From the NCBI GenBank assembly GCA_009760855.2, contig WPIO01000020.1:248001-312000 (forward strand): a DNA stretch of 64,000 bases, given 5' to 3'. The DNA comes from Cristatella mucedo (taxonomy: Eukaryota > Bryozoa > Phylactolaemata > Cristatellidae). Made by a program: the position numbers and the translations under genes. The notes beneath the pieces were generated by a model. That model made no database searches. It was not told the origin of the DNA and saw only the letters and a list, made by a program, of their open reading frames with translations. Shown here piece by piece: positions 47,261-58,694 of this stretch (its first letter is position 1; each line of letters begins with the position of its first letter).

Positions 47261-48205
47261 ACGCAAAATCCAGTGCAATCGCAAAGTAAAAAAAGGCGGG
47301 CATCACGCCAAGCGCTGACTGGGGCTCACTACCACGGTGGAAATAAGTGCACGGCGCACTGCTAAAGCGACCACAATGAGCTCACCAAATCAATAAATAT
47401 GTCGGCACGCCATAGGCTTTCTAACAACAAAAGTTGAGGACGCCGTTATGCAGCCACTTATCATGTTGGAGCAGAAGCGAATCTCAAACAAGGAATTTTG
47501 AACAATGAGTCTGGGTTATTGCCGAGGAGAGCCGAAAAAGAGCTCTCGAGACCGAGTTTTAAGGTGACATCTTCTCCACTATCTGTTCCGTGTAAAGCCA
47601 ACCTTAGTTGTACGTCAGCAAAGGAGATAAGTCCTCATATTTAGTCATGAGAGCATTGGCATCGGAGGTCGAGCCAGCCCACATTACGTCTAGTCTAAGC
47701 AGGTTACTCAGCACTGAGTTTTTAATATCCGAGATATAGATGTTACAAAACCTTTCTCATACGTTACTCACAGCTACATTAGAGCACATTTTTGTTTACT
47801 TCCAAGACTTTCCTTTGCACCAGCTGTGGAGAGTGCCTGTCCACAAATTGACTTCAATCAGTGTCCTAACTGGGGGTTATAATGTAAATTACAATTAAGT
47901 CAGGCCACAAGTAGGAATGTCACCAAGTGCAGTCGTGAGAATACAGGTGCATCCCTGACGAGAGGGTCAAAGCAAGCTGGAGGTCCGAGGCTGCACACCA
48001 GCCCCAATGTTTTCAGTGCACGTTTGAGTTACCATAGTTCAAGCCGTTTTCCATACCGTGAACCAGCCTTCTCCACTGTCCAATGTGTCACATCTAGACA
48101 GTAAGAGTTATCTTTCTGCTACTAGCTATCAATGAAGACATGCACAAACAAGTTCCAAAGTACTGTCAGGGCCTGGCTACTAATTTGCTTCAGTAGCAGT
48201 GAGTC
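47261..48205. other. unassigned DNA
   Basis: No exon or repeat recognised. Confidence 0.35.
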
Positions 48206-48209
48206 GATA

Positions 48210-48290
48210 GTAATAATACTAATGCATTTATATAGCAACCTCGGAGAACTCAATTTGTTTCCAGCACTTTACAGGTGCTGTATAGAAAGC
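48210..48290 (-). repeat. LINE/SINE-type tail, inverted
   Basis: AATAATACTAATGCATTTAT, ATAGCAACCTCGGAGAACTC, AATTTGTTTCCAGCACTTTA. It faces the tail at 48.39 kb. Confidence 0.5.
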
Positions 48291-48369
48291 ATTACCAAAT
48301 GATTGATGGTAACATCCAGATAGCAGATTTAGAAAATCGGTCGGACAAGTGATAATGTCAACTAAGAGA

Positions 48370-48456
48370 CATTCTACCTTTACAGCAATTGTAAAGCACC
48401 TAGAAAGAGATTGAGTTCTCCGAGGGTGCTTTATCAAATGTATTATTATTATTCCT
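48370..48456 (+). repeat. LINE 3' tail, covarying stem
   Basis: TTACAGCAATTGTAAAGCAC, CTAGAAAGAGATTGAGTTCT, CCGAGGGTGCTTTATCAAAT, then ATTATTATT. Stem AAAGCACC pairs with GGTGCTTT. Confidence 0.8.
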
Positions 48457-48648
48457 ATTATTATTACTGCATAGTTTAATTGAGATGGCCCAAGACACAT
48501 ATGGTATACAATTCCACACAGGCCCAGAGAATGTGTGCAGCAAATTGAGAATGCTCAAGTTTAAGTACTTGCAGTTTGCGAGTTCAGCTCTGCTTGTACC
48601 ACATCACATGAGTTTTATTACTGATTTCGGTTGGATACATTTTGTTAC

Positions 48649-49155
48649 ACACGTCCATGATTGCAGAAAATAAAGCTCCAGGACTTTTGATTACATTTAT
48701 AGCTCAACTTATCCAACTAAAATCAGAAAGAAACTACTGCAATTTGGTACAAAGCAAAGCTGAACTCTAATTTCAAATTCCATTCTGATCTATGAAGTAT
48801 TTGCTGAGTTATGGAATTTACAAAGCACAAGCTAAACTAAAAATTAAGCTGTATAAAAGTCACAAGCATGCATCCCAACAAGGTTTACATATACCTCGAT
48901 CTGCCAAGGTTCAACAGGTTGGGACATGAGCTGTATATGATGAAGAGATCGGTGAATTTGTTATTTGTAGATGTGTTACTTTTGGTTTACATTCGAGTTG
49001 GACATGATTTGCATAATCATTTTCCGGTTATGTGGACGTCGTCAGAACTTCCGATCCCATTTATAACAGGGTTGTCTTTTGAAAGGTACCTTAAACAAAT
49101 ATTCGATTGCTTGACCAATTGTATAAGTAATTTCTTGACATTCCGCCTTAAGCTA
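48649..49155 (+). repeat. dispersed repeat E, copy 2
   Basis: Homologue of 35962-36450, with a 25-bp longer middle after GTGAATTTG. Open frame with IYLDLPRFNRLGHELYMMKR, SSELPIPFITGLSFERYLKQ and IFDCLTN. Confidence 0.75.
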
Positions 49156-49245
49156 GCTAGGACTGCTAAGCATAAGCTTGGAAAAACATATCAAAATCAA
49201 GACTGCCTACTGAGTAGGACGAGAATTAATTTAAAGGTAAAAATG

Positions 49246-49388
49246 TAGGCTTATTTGACAGCCTCATTAACCTGTACACAGTGACAGAAGAGCTTTGGGG
49301 GCCCTTGCAGGAAAGCGAGCAATGAACGATTGCAGGACTCAAACCCACGACCTGGGTCGAAAGGTTTCGAGCACAGCACCCCTATGTT
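49246..49388 (-). mobile_element. SINE-B copy
   Basis: GCTTATTTGACAGCCTCATT, GTGACAGAAGAGCTTTGGGG, GCAATGAACGATTGCAGGAC, TCAAACCCACGACCTGGGTC. Confidence 0.6.
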
Positions 49389-49391
49389 GAG

Positions 49392-49472
49392 GTCTAAATC
49401 AATCCTCATATATATATAACTTATATAGAAGCTATATATATATATATATATATATATGAGGATTGATTAGAC
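49392..49472. repeat. palindrome 1, AT-rich core
   Basis: Left arm GTCTAAATCAATCCTCATAT, right arm ATATGAGGATTGATTAGAC. The core is an AT repeat containing AACTTATATAGAAGC. Confidence 0.85.
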
Positions 49473-49542
49473 AGGTTTTTGTGGTCGGCATAGGCATTTT
49501 TGGATTATGCATCTGGGATTCGGCCATGTCCTCTTAGAAGAA

Positions 49543-49597
<55 letters not shown>

Positions 49598-49705
49598 CTT
49601 ATATAGAAGCTATATATATATATATATGTCTTCTTCTAAGAAGACATGGCCGAATCCCAGATGCATAATCCAAAAATGCCTATGCCGACCACAAAAACCT
49701 GTCTA
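49468..49705. repeat. palindrome 2, 78-bp arms around (AT)n
   Basis: Left arm from TAGACAGGTTTTTGTGGTCG to CTTAGAAGAAGACAT (49468-49547); right arm its reverse complement at 49627-49705. One mismatch (C in the left arm, T-equivalent in the right) was seen. The spacer is (AT)n with AACTTATATAGAAGC again, in the same direct orientation as in palindrome 1. Confidence 0.9.
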
Positions 49706-49801
49706 CCATCTCTTTAACTGCTCCTAGGTCTGCATGCATACCCCTAGCTTCTTTGTAAGCAAGATAGACATAATTAGGGGTCGGCTCCAGGAGGGGGGTT
49801 G

Positions 49802-50080
<279 letters not shown>

Positions 50081-50189
50081 TTTAATTTTGCTTTTGCTTG
50101 TTTTGTCTGTAGCTCACTCTTGTGCTTCTTGTTTGTAACGATACAGTTCTTTTGAATAGGGCCCCCCCCCCCCGCACCCTGCTCCGGCA

Positions 50190-50253
50190 GTGTTCGTGCG
50201 ATCCACCGAGGCTGCATGAGCTTTACCTAGTGTGCCATCACGGCTGCCAGCCA
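50190..50253 (-). mobile_element. SINE-B head fragment
   Basis: GTGCGATCCACCGAGGCTGC, TTTACCTAGTGTGCCATCAC, GGCT is the reverse complement of the SINE-B tRNA-like head. Confidence 0.5.
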
Positions 50254-50284
50254 CGCAGTCAATATGTATCCTCACCCTGAGGTT

Positions 50285-50857
50285 GCGTCCCTGTATCCTT
50301 TAAAGAGGCTATTGTCAAGCTAATCATAATGGAGTCGAAACCAGATCAGGAGAGCTTCAATTTCTGCCCGGTCTCCCTCCTGCCATTCCTTTCGAAGATA
50401 TGAGAATGAGTGGCAGGCCAGCTAACTCTTATAGTACATCCCACCTAGACATTACTAGCAAAACACCACAGTGATTTGGACCCAGCAGCTAAACGATTTT
50501 GCATTAGTTCATCAGACCCTGCTAGCAAGCGCCAATCGTGATTAAGAGCTAATGATGTCCCACAAACTACTCTACTGTGTGCTTACAATGACCTTCTAAA
50601 CAATGCTGATCGGGGGAAGACTTCTCTTCAAGTGCTATCCACGCCTCAGCAGCATTTGACACAATTGGCCAAGTGATCCTGTTGAAGCGCCTGTCCACAC
50701 GCTGAGGTATCACTTGCATAGCGCTCAACCGGGTTAGGGGCTACGTGAGTGAGAGATGTTAGGGTGTAAATATAAATGGCTGCCAGTCATCCTGGGAACC
50801 CTTAAAGCATGAGGGAACATCAGGATTCGGTCTCAGGTCTCCTTCTTTTCACTACAC

Positions 50858-50932
<75 letters not shown>

Positions 50933-52195
50933 CTCTCTCTCCAGCAGATGTCGTCACCAAACATAATATTGCCTTTCATTTCTAAGCCGATGGCACTCAG
51001 CTGTATATATAATTTGACCCTTCTAAGCCTTGCTTTGCATTCGACTTACGCTATCTCCCTTGCAGCTTGCATCGTCGATAACATTCGCACTTGAACACCC
51101 ACTAACATACTACAGGTATACGACGATAAGACCAGCCTAGCAGTCATCTGAAAGCCTAGTGTTACCCCAAGATTCGAAGACCCTCAGTGTTGATTCATCT
51201 AGCATCAGTCTCGTGACATGTCTTCCCATAATCTGAGTGAGCTATCCCAAAACAACTTATTATTAGATGTCCACAATGTCCCTATAGTCACATCGGCCTG
51301 CCTTTTTCCACTGAGGAACACTGCCAAAATGAGGGCTACCATCAACAAGAGTACTTTCACCTCAGGAACATATCCAAAATTAGGGCTGCCATAGACAAGA
51401 GTAAGATAGCCAAACTAACTCACGCGATGGCGACACCGCAATTTGATTACTGCAATTTCAATTATCAAGGACTTACGGCCATCGCCCTTAATCATCTGCA
51501 ACTGGTGCAAAACTCAGCAGCCTGTCTGATCTGTCGTCATCGGCAGAGCTGCCACATGATACCACCTTTGTCCGAGCTTCACCGACTCCCTATCCAGCAT
51601 CGACTTCAAGATCCTCTCTCTGGCTAAGAGGTTCACTTGCACCAGCCTACCCATCGGAGCCCCTTACTCCTCCCGTGCACTCTCGCACAAACTGCTCCCG
51701 GCTTCCAGTCGTCTCACCGTTTCTAGCATTAAATTGAAATCTCTCGGTGGTCGGGCCATCAGTTACGAAAGTTACCGAAAGTCTGTAACTAGTTTCGGAT
51801 TCTGTCGCCATCTGCAATACATTTTTAAGTCTCAACTAAAGATTCACCTGTCCCATGCAGATTTCCTTAAATTCGAGTGAACTTATCTTTTTCTTGTGTG
51901 CCTTGCATGGTTACATGTGCATGACTCCTATGCATATTTCTACGCAGCAGTCCAACTATCCTGCAGTCGTGAGCGGCTTCGTTTGCGTTCTTACGTACTA
52001 GCCTAAGCAAGACAGTCGTGTGTGCTTTTGTATGCTTGTCCAAGATGATACTTGTGTGTGCTCTTGCACGACTGGCTAAATATGAGACCCAGTTAGTCAC
52101 TAACTATTGGCTATTGCTTCTCTTGCAGTGAGTTATAAAGTGCCCGGATAGCGACTGGCTTCATTTGGGCACTGTACAAATAAATTATTACTCCC
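50285..52195 (+). mobile_element. L2/CR1-group LINE, RT to 3' tail, with internal (CA)n
   Basis: Decayed frames in order: KEAIVKLIIMESKPDQESFN, VSLLPFLSKI, VLSTPQQHLTQLAK (in place of LDLSAAFDT), then a (CA)n tract, DVVTKHNIAFHF-ADGTQLYI (the YADDTQLY site), HLRNISKIRAAIDKSKIAKL, PQFDYCNFNYQGLTAIALNH, LQLVQNSAACLICRHRQSCH, PPLSELHRLPIQHRLQD. The tail has GTTATAAAGTGCCCGGATAG, CGACTGGCTTCATTTGGGCA, CTGTACAAATAAATTATTAC: a subfamily with a changed stem. Confidence 0.85.
50851..50929. repeat. (CA)n microsatellite inside the LINE
   Basis: About 36 CA units followed by (CT)5, replacing part of the RT catalytic region. Confidence 0.95.
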
Positions 52196-52244
52196 ATTTT
52201 CCCCGTGGAAGATCTCAGAGCATAGGTGACAGGTGCTAAAAGCA

Positions 52245-52725
52245 AACAGTCATCCGGTGAGCCGGTAGTGCATGCAGCACCCCGGGGATCAGCCCTAAGT
52301 TAACTTCTTTTCACAAATATCGTCTCTGTCTGTCCGATATCATCACAGAGCACAATCCAGGCTTATATTCCTATACAGATGATTGACAATAACTAATATT
52401 TTTCAGCTTTGATTTTTCAACCTTGCAGTACATCCAATTCTGTTAACTCTTTTGCAGATGGTGGTATTGACATTTGCAGCACTTAAAATGTCAGTCCTAA
52501 ACTGAATGACGACGCGACCAATATCTTAGTTATGGAAAACCTAGCGCTGCTCACAGCTGGAAAACCTTGTCCTCAAAATGGGTGCAGCCAGCTCGGTGTC
52601 CCATTCCAAAATGATCGTACGCTTGACTAACAAATCAGATCCAGTCAAGTATGCCGACTTTCAGCTATGTAATACTGCAAAAACTATGGGGTGTTTAAAT
52701 AAATGAAGTCTGTTGGCATGCACAC
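52245..52725 (+). mobile_element. LINE RT fragment
   Basis: Frames include AAPRGSALS, then CATTATC...LYSYTDD-like remnant near 52370, LNDDATNILVMEN, and DFQLCNTAKTMGCLNK, following the QGSxLGPxLF...YADD...LNxxKTxxL...H.LxNIxKIR order. No tail. Confidence 0.6.
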
Positions 52726-52914
52726 CGAAAGCTTATTAGGCCCTTTGAGTACTTTACAGAAATATCTCCTGCATAACACTCCCAATTAGCCCTTGTGGCT
52801 CTCTGGAGTAACAAGGTGATACACAAAGTTACCAGATCAAAACTGGTCTGCGCATTTGTATGTCTCAGTACGCACCTACGTACCTATCTATGTATGCACA
52901 CAGTGTGTATGTAT

Positions 52915-53400
52915 CCCGTCTGAAAATCGGCACAGCCACAAAGATTATGTAGATGTAATGCTAGCAAGCTTTCTACAGAGCACTCCAAGTCAAAATGTAT
53001 TTTGGTAAGCCCACAGCAGCCAAGAGACTTCATCTAATGCAACAAAGAGAAAGTGGGAAACGTAGGTAAGTCGAGGAAGTGAGTAGCAATGAATGAAAGA
53101 ACAGGCCAACATTAGCATTTGGAAAGAAGAAAGATATCATTGCATAAACAAGTTTCACAGTCTAGGACCTAAAGAGGAGAAGTTCCAGATGACAGTTATC
53201 ATTAAAAAGTGAAAAGAAATTTGTTTCCCTGAGCAGTCCTTCGAGCATGAGATGGCTGAGTTTGGTGCAGCAGTTCAGCTAGATTTGAAGGACCCCATTC
53301 AGTATGGGTCACGTGAATTAAAAGTAAAACTGGGAAACATTGCAGCTGCTTAAGCAAAAGAGACATGTGACTGAATTTCTTGGATTTAATAGCCATATTT
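52915..53400 (-). mobile_element. LINE-like family F, copy 3
   Basis: Minus frame KKFSHMSLLLKQLQCFPVLL, NLAELLHQTQPSHARR (compare HITPxLxxLHWLPV...LLxxYxPxRxLRS). Plus-strand blocks ACAAAGATTATGTAGATGT and TTCACAGTCTAGGAC match the copy at 36.9-37.2 kb. Confidence 0.45.
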
Positions 53401-53970
53401 CCAAGTCATATTCAGACCGATTTTAAGACGTTCCGTCTTGAATTCTACAATCTCTGATCTAGCAGGTCTTCCAGACTGAGTAATAGAACGCCTACAGATA
53501 GTACAAAGCTCTAGCAAATACGGAATCGTTTATGCATAGAGCCATCACAGTTTCTGATATGGGCACAGTGTCCATAGCAGGCTGATCAACATAATTGCCC
53601 GAGTGCTTATATTTACTTTAAATAGACACGTTTTAGAGCTATCTTTTTAGCTAGGGGTTTAGGATTTGGGTGTAGTGTTTAGGGGTTGTATGGTTCAGAT
53701 TTATGATTCAGTGGTTAGATTTTGTACTTTTTTGTTGAGTTTTTGGGTTAAAAGTTTGGGTTTTTTAGTTTCATTTTCAGAGAGTAACTCTAAACAGAAA
53801 AGATATCTCAAAACTAAATATAAACAGATGCAGGCGACCATGTTTATGGGCCTGCTATGGGCGCTGTGCCCACAGCAGAAACTGAATGGCTCTATGCATA
53901 AACGACGCCGTATCGGCTGAAAACCCGGGCCACTAAGCGCGCCTGTCATGAATGTCGAAACTGCCACGTT
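53401..53970. other. unassigned DNA with T/G-rich patch
   Basis: 53640-53775 is strongly T/G-rich with TTTAGGGGTT, GTTTAGGA, GGGTTAAAAG units, loosely telomere-like. No gene supported. Confidence 0.4.
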
Positions 53971-53972
53971 CC

Positions 53973-54113
53973 GAGCTGATTTGGTCTAGCGGTTTAGGTG
54001 CTCACCCCGACCGAGGTCTGGCTGAGGTCGTGGGCTCGAGCCCCGAGGCATATGTGAAGCGCCTGAATAGAGATCAAGTTCTCTTGGGGCGCTATACATA
54101 TGAATTATATATT
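53973..54113 (+). mobile_element. SINE-A, full length
   Basis: Best-preserved copy: GAGCTGATTTGGTCTAGCGG, TTTAGGTGCTCACCCCGACC, GTCGTGGGCTCGAGCCCCGA, GGCATATGTGAAGCGCCTGA, ATAGAGATCAAGTTCTCTTG, GGGCGCTATACATATGAATT. Confidence 0.85.
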
Positions 54114-54117
54114 TTTT

Positions 54118-54420
54118 TCGGCCACTTCTATCCGACCTTCAGCAACGCCCGATCAAGCAGCGCATTCACTGACTTCAAGGCTTGTCACTCACTTTTAGGC
54201 ACCTCTATTCCCTTGCTCCAGACTGCCTATCTGAATTATTTACTCCTGATCTGATTCCTTTTGAACCAGCAGCTCCTCGGACCCAGGTCGTTAAAACTGT
54301 GCACCTAACCAACCTCACTACCTTCAGAGACAGTGCCTTCAGTTCGTATTCTCCGAAAGTCTGGAGCACATGACGAAGTGACGAAGCCCATGCCCTCTGA
54401 CTTCACATCATTTAACCTAG
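54118..54420 (+). mobile_element. LINE ORF2 C-terminal fragment
   Basis: Frames SLTFRHLYSLAPDCLSELFT, APRTQVVKTVHLTNLTTFRD, SAFSSYSPKVWST. Matches YLxxLF...RTxxxxxGDxAFSxxAPKxWN. Confidence 0.75.
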
Positions 54421-54593
54421 GTTAGTGGTAATGGCACACTAGGTAAGGCAGTTGCTTTTCACAACCTCGGTCCCGAGGTCGTGGGTTCGAATCCTTCGGT
54501 GGACGATCCTTTATTGCTACTGCAAGCAGTGGCTATAGCCGTAAAGGCTCTTCTGTCGCCATACAAAAGAGGGAGCTAGTCAAATCAGCTAGT
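54421..54593 (+). mobile_element. SINE-B, full length
   Basis: TTAGTGGTAATGGCACACTA, GGTAAGGCAGTTGCTTTTCA, GTCGTGGGTTCGAATCCTTC (canonical B box GGTTCGAATCC), GGACGATCCTTTATTGC, GTAAAGGCTCTTCTGTCGCC, ATACAAAAGAGGGAGCTAGT, CAAATCAGCTAGTG. Confidence 0.85.
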
Positions 54594-54873
54594 GTTAAAA
54601 TGCAAAGCTAAGCGGCCACCTCTTTCTCCCCACAAGCAGTTCTTTCTCCCCCAAAGCAAATCGTTCATAGGCTCACGCCTGCTGCAACTGCGCCGCGCAC
54701 GATATTACAACTAATCGGCTGACACACACTTCATTTACGGCCCCCATTAGTATGTTCATCTATCTCACAGACCCCAGAATGAACACATTATACCCATCGA
54801 AATTGCAGCAAAGGTCGGAGCCACGACAATTCGAAAGCCCAGCTTGTCAGTTGCCTTTAGCACAGCTTGTCAC

Positions 54874-54959
54874 CCAGCACGCTTCCCTGGGCGAGGTGCC
54901 TCTGTAAGCAGTTCCGGTTTCGACACCACACGGCACATGAGTCGGCTCTCCTTCATAAG
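54874..54959 (-). CDS. FANCE-like exon candidate 2
   Basis: Acceptor ATTGTTCCTAG, frame LMKESRLMCRVVSKPELLTE then APRPGKRAG, donor GTGACA. In phase with the 55.5-kb segment. LMCRVVSKPELLTEA can be set beside LLCCLVKMESLEPDA of human FANCE at the right distance. The remaining FANCE C-terminus was not found. Confidence 0.22.
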
Positions 54960-55014
54960 CTAGGAACAATATATGGTCACGGGGGGGGGATGGTGGTGGA
55001 AGGATGGCAGAACA

Positions 55015-55081
55015 ACGACAGAGAGAGAGAGACGGAGAGAGAGAGAGATAAATAGACGAAGACAGAGAGAGATAGACGGAG

Positions 55082-55138
<57 letters not shown>

Positions 55139-55200
55139 AGAGAGACAGACAGACAGAGACAGACAGACAGACAGACAGAGAAAGAGAGGGGGAAGTAGTG
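55015..55200. repeat. GA/GACA microsatellite
   Basis: (GA)n at about 55090-55135 with degenerate GA and (GACA)n flanks. Confidence 0.95.
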
Positions 55201-55511
55201 ATGGGCATCATTCTCAGAGGCTAGCAGAGTCGAGCTGTCACCCGCACCCGAGCACCTATCACGGCCTTGCCCAGGCACGCCTCATGGCCAGTTGCCCGGG
55301 GTCAGTGGGTGCAGCAAGATGACAGAAGCGCCGACCGAGAGGCATAATGCACCAACACACGTTCGGGCGCGACGTGGTCGAAGCGCAGAGACCGCCGGCT
55401 GCCGCTAGCAAGACGGCTGAAAGGCAGCTCGGCTGCTGTCACGCGATTAACGTAGAAACGTGATAGCTTCAGCGAGCCCCCCCCCCAAAGTCGACCGCCC
55501 TGCACCATCAC

Positions 55512-55634
55512 CCTCTGGCAGCAGGGCTGCAGCAGTGCCGAGAGACACTCTCCCGAGATGGCCTGGCAAAGTGCAACCAAAGCTTCGGTAAGGCGCACAC
55601 GTGCCGCCGCCCCCACGAGCAGACGAAGAAACCG
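55512..55634 (-). CDS. FANCE-like exon candidate 1
   Basis: A 41-codon open segment after acceptor TTATCGTTTCGCAG: RFLRLLVGAAARVRLTEALV, ALCQAISGECLSALLQPCCQ, R, then GTGATGG (weak donor). Its heptad-like helix pattern aligns with human FANCE around LFLGRIL...LLTTALTSFC...VCSALLDPVL. FANCE is the bridge subunit of the Fanconi anaemia core complex that contacts FANCD2 and FANCC. A neighbouring GTAAGC lies only 22 nt upstream, too close for an intron, so the previous exon is unknown. The homology is by eye and modest. Confidence 0.3.
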
Positions 55635-55724
55635 CTGCGAAACGATAAAGGCTTACCAGATTGTCGGCAGAGGCGCACCCAAGATTACGCCAAGGAGATG
55701 AGACCGAAGCTGAAGCTAAGACAA

Positions 55725-57460
55725 AACAAAGCGCTGAACTATCAGCCAAGCACGAGGAGGGCTCAAAGAGTCTGCTGGATGGCACCACGCCCTTTGCAAG
55801 TCGGCTCAAGACCTTCGGCTCAAGCCCTTGCTTATCTCACACACCAATGCCTAGGGACGATCCAGAAGGATTTGTTGCTTAGGCCTAAGATGTCACTCGG
55901 CACTCATAACTGAGCCGTCTGGGTTGAATGGCATACGCTAGCTAAATAAATCGTGACTGCTGCCGTAGCAGCTGTCGGGCCGCAGAGGCGCTTGACGATA
56001 TGGTTGGATATCTGCTGAAAGACTACTTCTAAGGGACTTGAGGCAGCGAAAATGTGATTAGGATCTGGAGGTTCGAGGCACTTTCCTTGCACGAAAGCAT
56101 GCCTGCCTGTAGAGCACAGGGACCTCTAACGGAGAAGCATCTCCAGATGACGAATACATTCCACGGGCATCCTCTCAAAGTCCAGCTAGCTGCAGAGCTT
56201 CGAACGAGTCAGAACTTGTAATGTGAAGGAACACAGCCAAGGGGCTAGCAGCACTAGGGGGCACTTGGCAGTCGATGCTTTTTCCGACACCGACAGCAGG
56301 CCAACCATCTACACTTACGCAGTGGCTAGCCGACAAACATAAAGCACTGGGTTACTAGATTTGAGAAAAAGGCTTCACACAGAGGCACTAAAAAAAAAAG
56401 ATGTCTGGCGAGTTTAAGACTTGGACAGAGTGTAGACATCTTTGAGGTTATACCAAGCAGCAAGGCAGTCCTGCCAGTCAAGTTGGTTCAGCGGCCGGCC
56501 CAGGGGTCACCGAGTCACTCAACTGGACCCCGAGGCCAAAGGTTCAAATTATGATCGGACAAACATTTTTTCGACGGTAACTTCACGTTGATGCTCACGA
56601 TAAAAGCGGAAGATCTACAGAGCCAACACGACACTTGAGCAAGATGGCAACCTAAGAGTCACCCCTAAGATGTTGCCACCAGATCACCGAGCGGGCATAA
56701 CGTTAATTACTTCACCGCCTGCTGAATGCTTGCGATGGGCACTGTTCCCCTCCAATATATACCGATCAACATTGAAAAAAGTTTAGGCAGCCAGAGGACT
56801 TGCACACTCTTGCTTTGATGCACAGAGCAGACGACATGGCCGGATGTCATATTTCGGGCTTGCTACTCTTAGCTCTGCTTTTGGAAGTACACGGGCAGAC
56901 ACGCCATAGTAAAATCCTTATGTTCAATCGGGACCAACTGCTTCACAGAGAAGCTCATCAGCTGGGCATCTAAGGACTAGTGCCTCGTTAGACTAACACT
57001 AGAAATGGTCGGCCACCATCACTGGGTACGGGGAGTTGGCAGAAATCTCAGTCAATGAAAAACAAAACAAAAAAGAAATAGTCACAACTTAACCGACAGC
57101 TGAATTACTGCGGCGCTAACGCAGCTCCGAGGCGATCGATCGTCGAGCTGCACGGTAAACAGAGAAGAAAGTCTTTGCAAGCTGGGAGGGGGTTTGAACC
57201 CGTGACAGCTGACACTTGAAGCTAATAGATTATCTATTCAGCACTACAAGCACTCTCGTTCTTATTCGAAGATCGATCAGGGCTGTGATCAACCTTAAGA
57301 CATTTACTAAGCTCAGCTTTCAAGGCTGACCTGCAGCGAGTATATGCCCATTCCTACTGCCTCGGTTTACTCACAACGAGTCTTCACATCGTGATTTGGA
57401 TCACATCTCCCGGCAGACATCATAGCTCGAAGGGGTGCAGGTGCATACCTCCACCTTCCT
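55725..57460. other. unassigned DNA
   Basis: A minus frame at about 55950-56090 (LEPPDPNHIFAASSPLEVVF) has coding look without support. At about 57190-57255 a minus-strand GGGTTCAAACCC suggests a tRNA-derived fragment. Confidence 0.3.
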
Positions 57461-57466
57461 TCAAAT

Positions 57467-57563
57467 TCATGCTTGAACTACGAACAAAGTTCTTATATCC
57501 GATGGAAACCCCCAACGGTGTGCTCGGCTGCTAGGTTGCTCCCACAGCGAGCAGACACGAAAT
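57467..57563 (-). CDS. predicted gene U, exon 5 (terminal)
   Basis: Strong acceptor CCACTTTTCTCTGCAG, then one base to finish a Gln codon and FRVCSLWEQPSSRAHRWGFP, SDIRTLFVVQA, TGA. Phase fits exon 4. This exon has the weakest protein character of the model; another 3' exon is possible. Confidence 0.28.
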
Positions 57564-57742
57564 CTGCAGAGAAAAGTGGGACCCACGTGCACACACGCAC
57601 CGCCTAACACCCAGCACGGCAGCACGAGACTGCGATCAATTTAAAAAGAGCACGGCTGCTGGCTGACGTCACGCTGGAGCACGAGCAGCGCGTGGCAAAC
57701 GAGAGGAGCGGCCAGCAAGGCATGACAGGTGCCGAGACTTAC

Positions 57743-57923
57743 TGGACGCCGTGAGCGTATGCAACATTGGAAGCAGGATACGGCAGCGTGGCGTCTGGTG
57801 GCGGAAGCAGGCCGCTGCTGGCCCCGGTGGCAGCTGCCTGCAGCAGCGCATCGGACTGTGTAGTATCCGCAGCTAAAGCCGCAGACAGTCGCCGCGCCAT
57901 CTCGTGGATGGTCAGGCATAGCC
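57743..57923 (-). CDS. predicted gene U, exon 4
   Basis: Acceptor CTGCATCGTCGCGCAG, donor GTAAGT. Starting with the last two bases of a Gly codon the frame reads LCLTIHEMARRLSAALAADT, TQSDALLQAAATGASSGLLP, PPDATLPYPASNVAYAHGV. It combines a predicted amphipathic helix with a Pro-rich linker, and third positions are mostly G or C. Family not recognised. Confidence 0.5.
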
Positions 57924-58336
57924 CTGCGCGACGATGCAGGCAGGAAATTAGCTGAACCGCTTTGGGTCACCAATCGGTGTGTGCCGGTCAGTAGAGGGGT
58001 AGGGATGGAAGGGGGCTAGCATCAGCAACAGCAGGGTCGGTGGCAGCAGCGACTGCAGCACCGAAAACGCGACAGGTCTGGCGCCAGACCTTCGCTTTGA
58101 TGTCTAGCGTCATCGACAGATGACGATGGTGACCGGCTTCCTTTGACGTCCCCGCGACAAGAGGAGGCACCGAGTCTGCGATACTTCAGCGCACGGTGCT
58201 CGGGCCAGTCGCTGACGTCACACTCTACCTCTGCAAGAGCCGATTTCCTTATGAGTCAGCTTGACAGAACACAAGGGCACCATCAGCGCGCACAAGTGCA
58301 GTCACACAGCTGCACAAATGCACGCTCGCGTGCTAA

Positions 58337-58340
58337 CACA

Positions 58341-58378
<38 letters not shown>
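58337..58378. repeat. (CA)n microsatellite
   Basis: About 20 CA units, followed by AAAGTTTGGACCACAACTAT, the reverse complement of the sequence before the (TG)n at 11.45 kb. Confidence 0.95.
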
Positions 58379-58380
<2 letters not shown>

Positions 58381-58439
58381 GTTTGGACCACAACTATGGG
58401 CAGCAACATTTTTGCACACCTATTTCAATAAAGAGATTG

Positions 58440-58546
58440 AGAGAAAGATGGAGAGAGAGAGAGTGTGTGTGTGTGAGTGAGAGAGAGTGATGGAGAGAGT
58501 GAGTGAAAGAGAGAATGTGTGTGTGTGAGTGAGAGAGAGAGAGAGT

Positions 58547-58629
<83 letters not shown>

Positions 58630-58630
58630 T

Positions 58631-58694
<64 letters not shown>

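Noticed and set aside
54421-54593. tRNA gene
   Set aside because: A good B box is present, but the acceptor stem and anticodon arm do not fold as a tRNA, and the same sequence recurs about nine times with a common non-tRNA 3' body; it is a SINE.
55635-55656. 22-nt intron GTAAGC...CGCAG between two FANCE-like segments
   Set aside because: Far below the minimum length for animal spliceosomal introns; the donor and acceptor cannot be a pair, so the upstream segment was dropped from the model.
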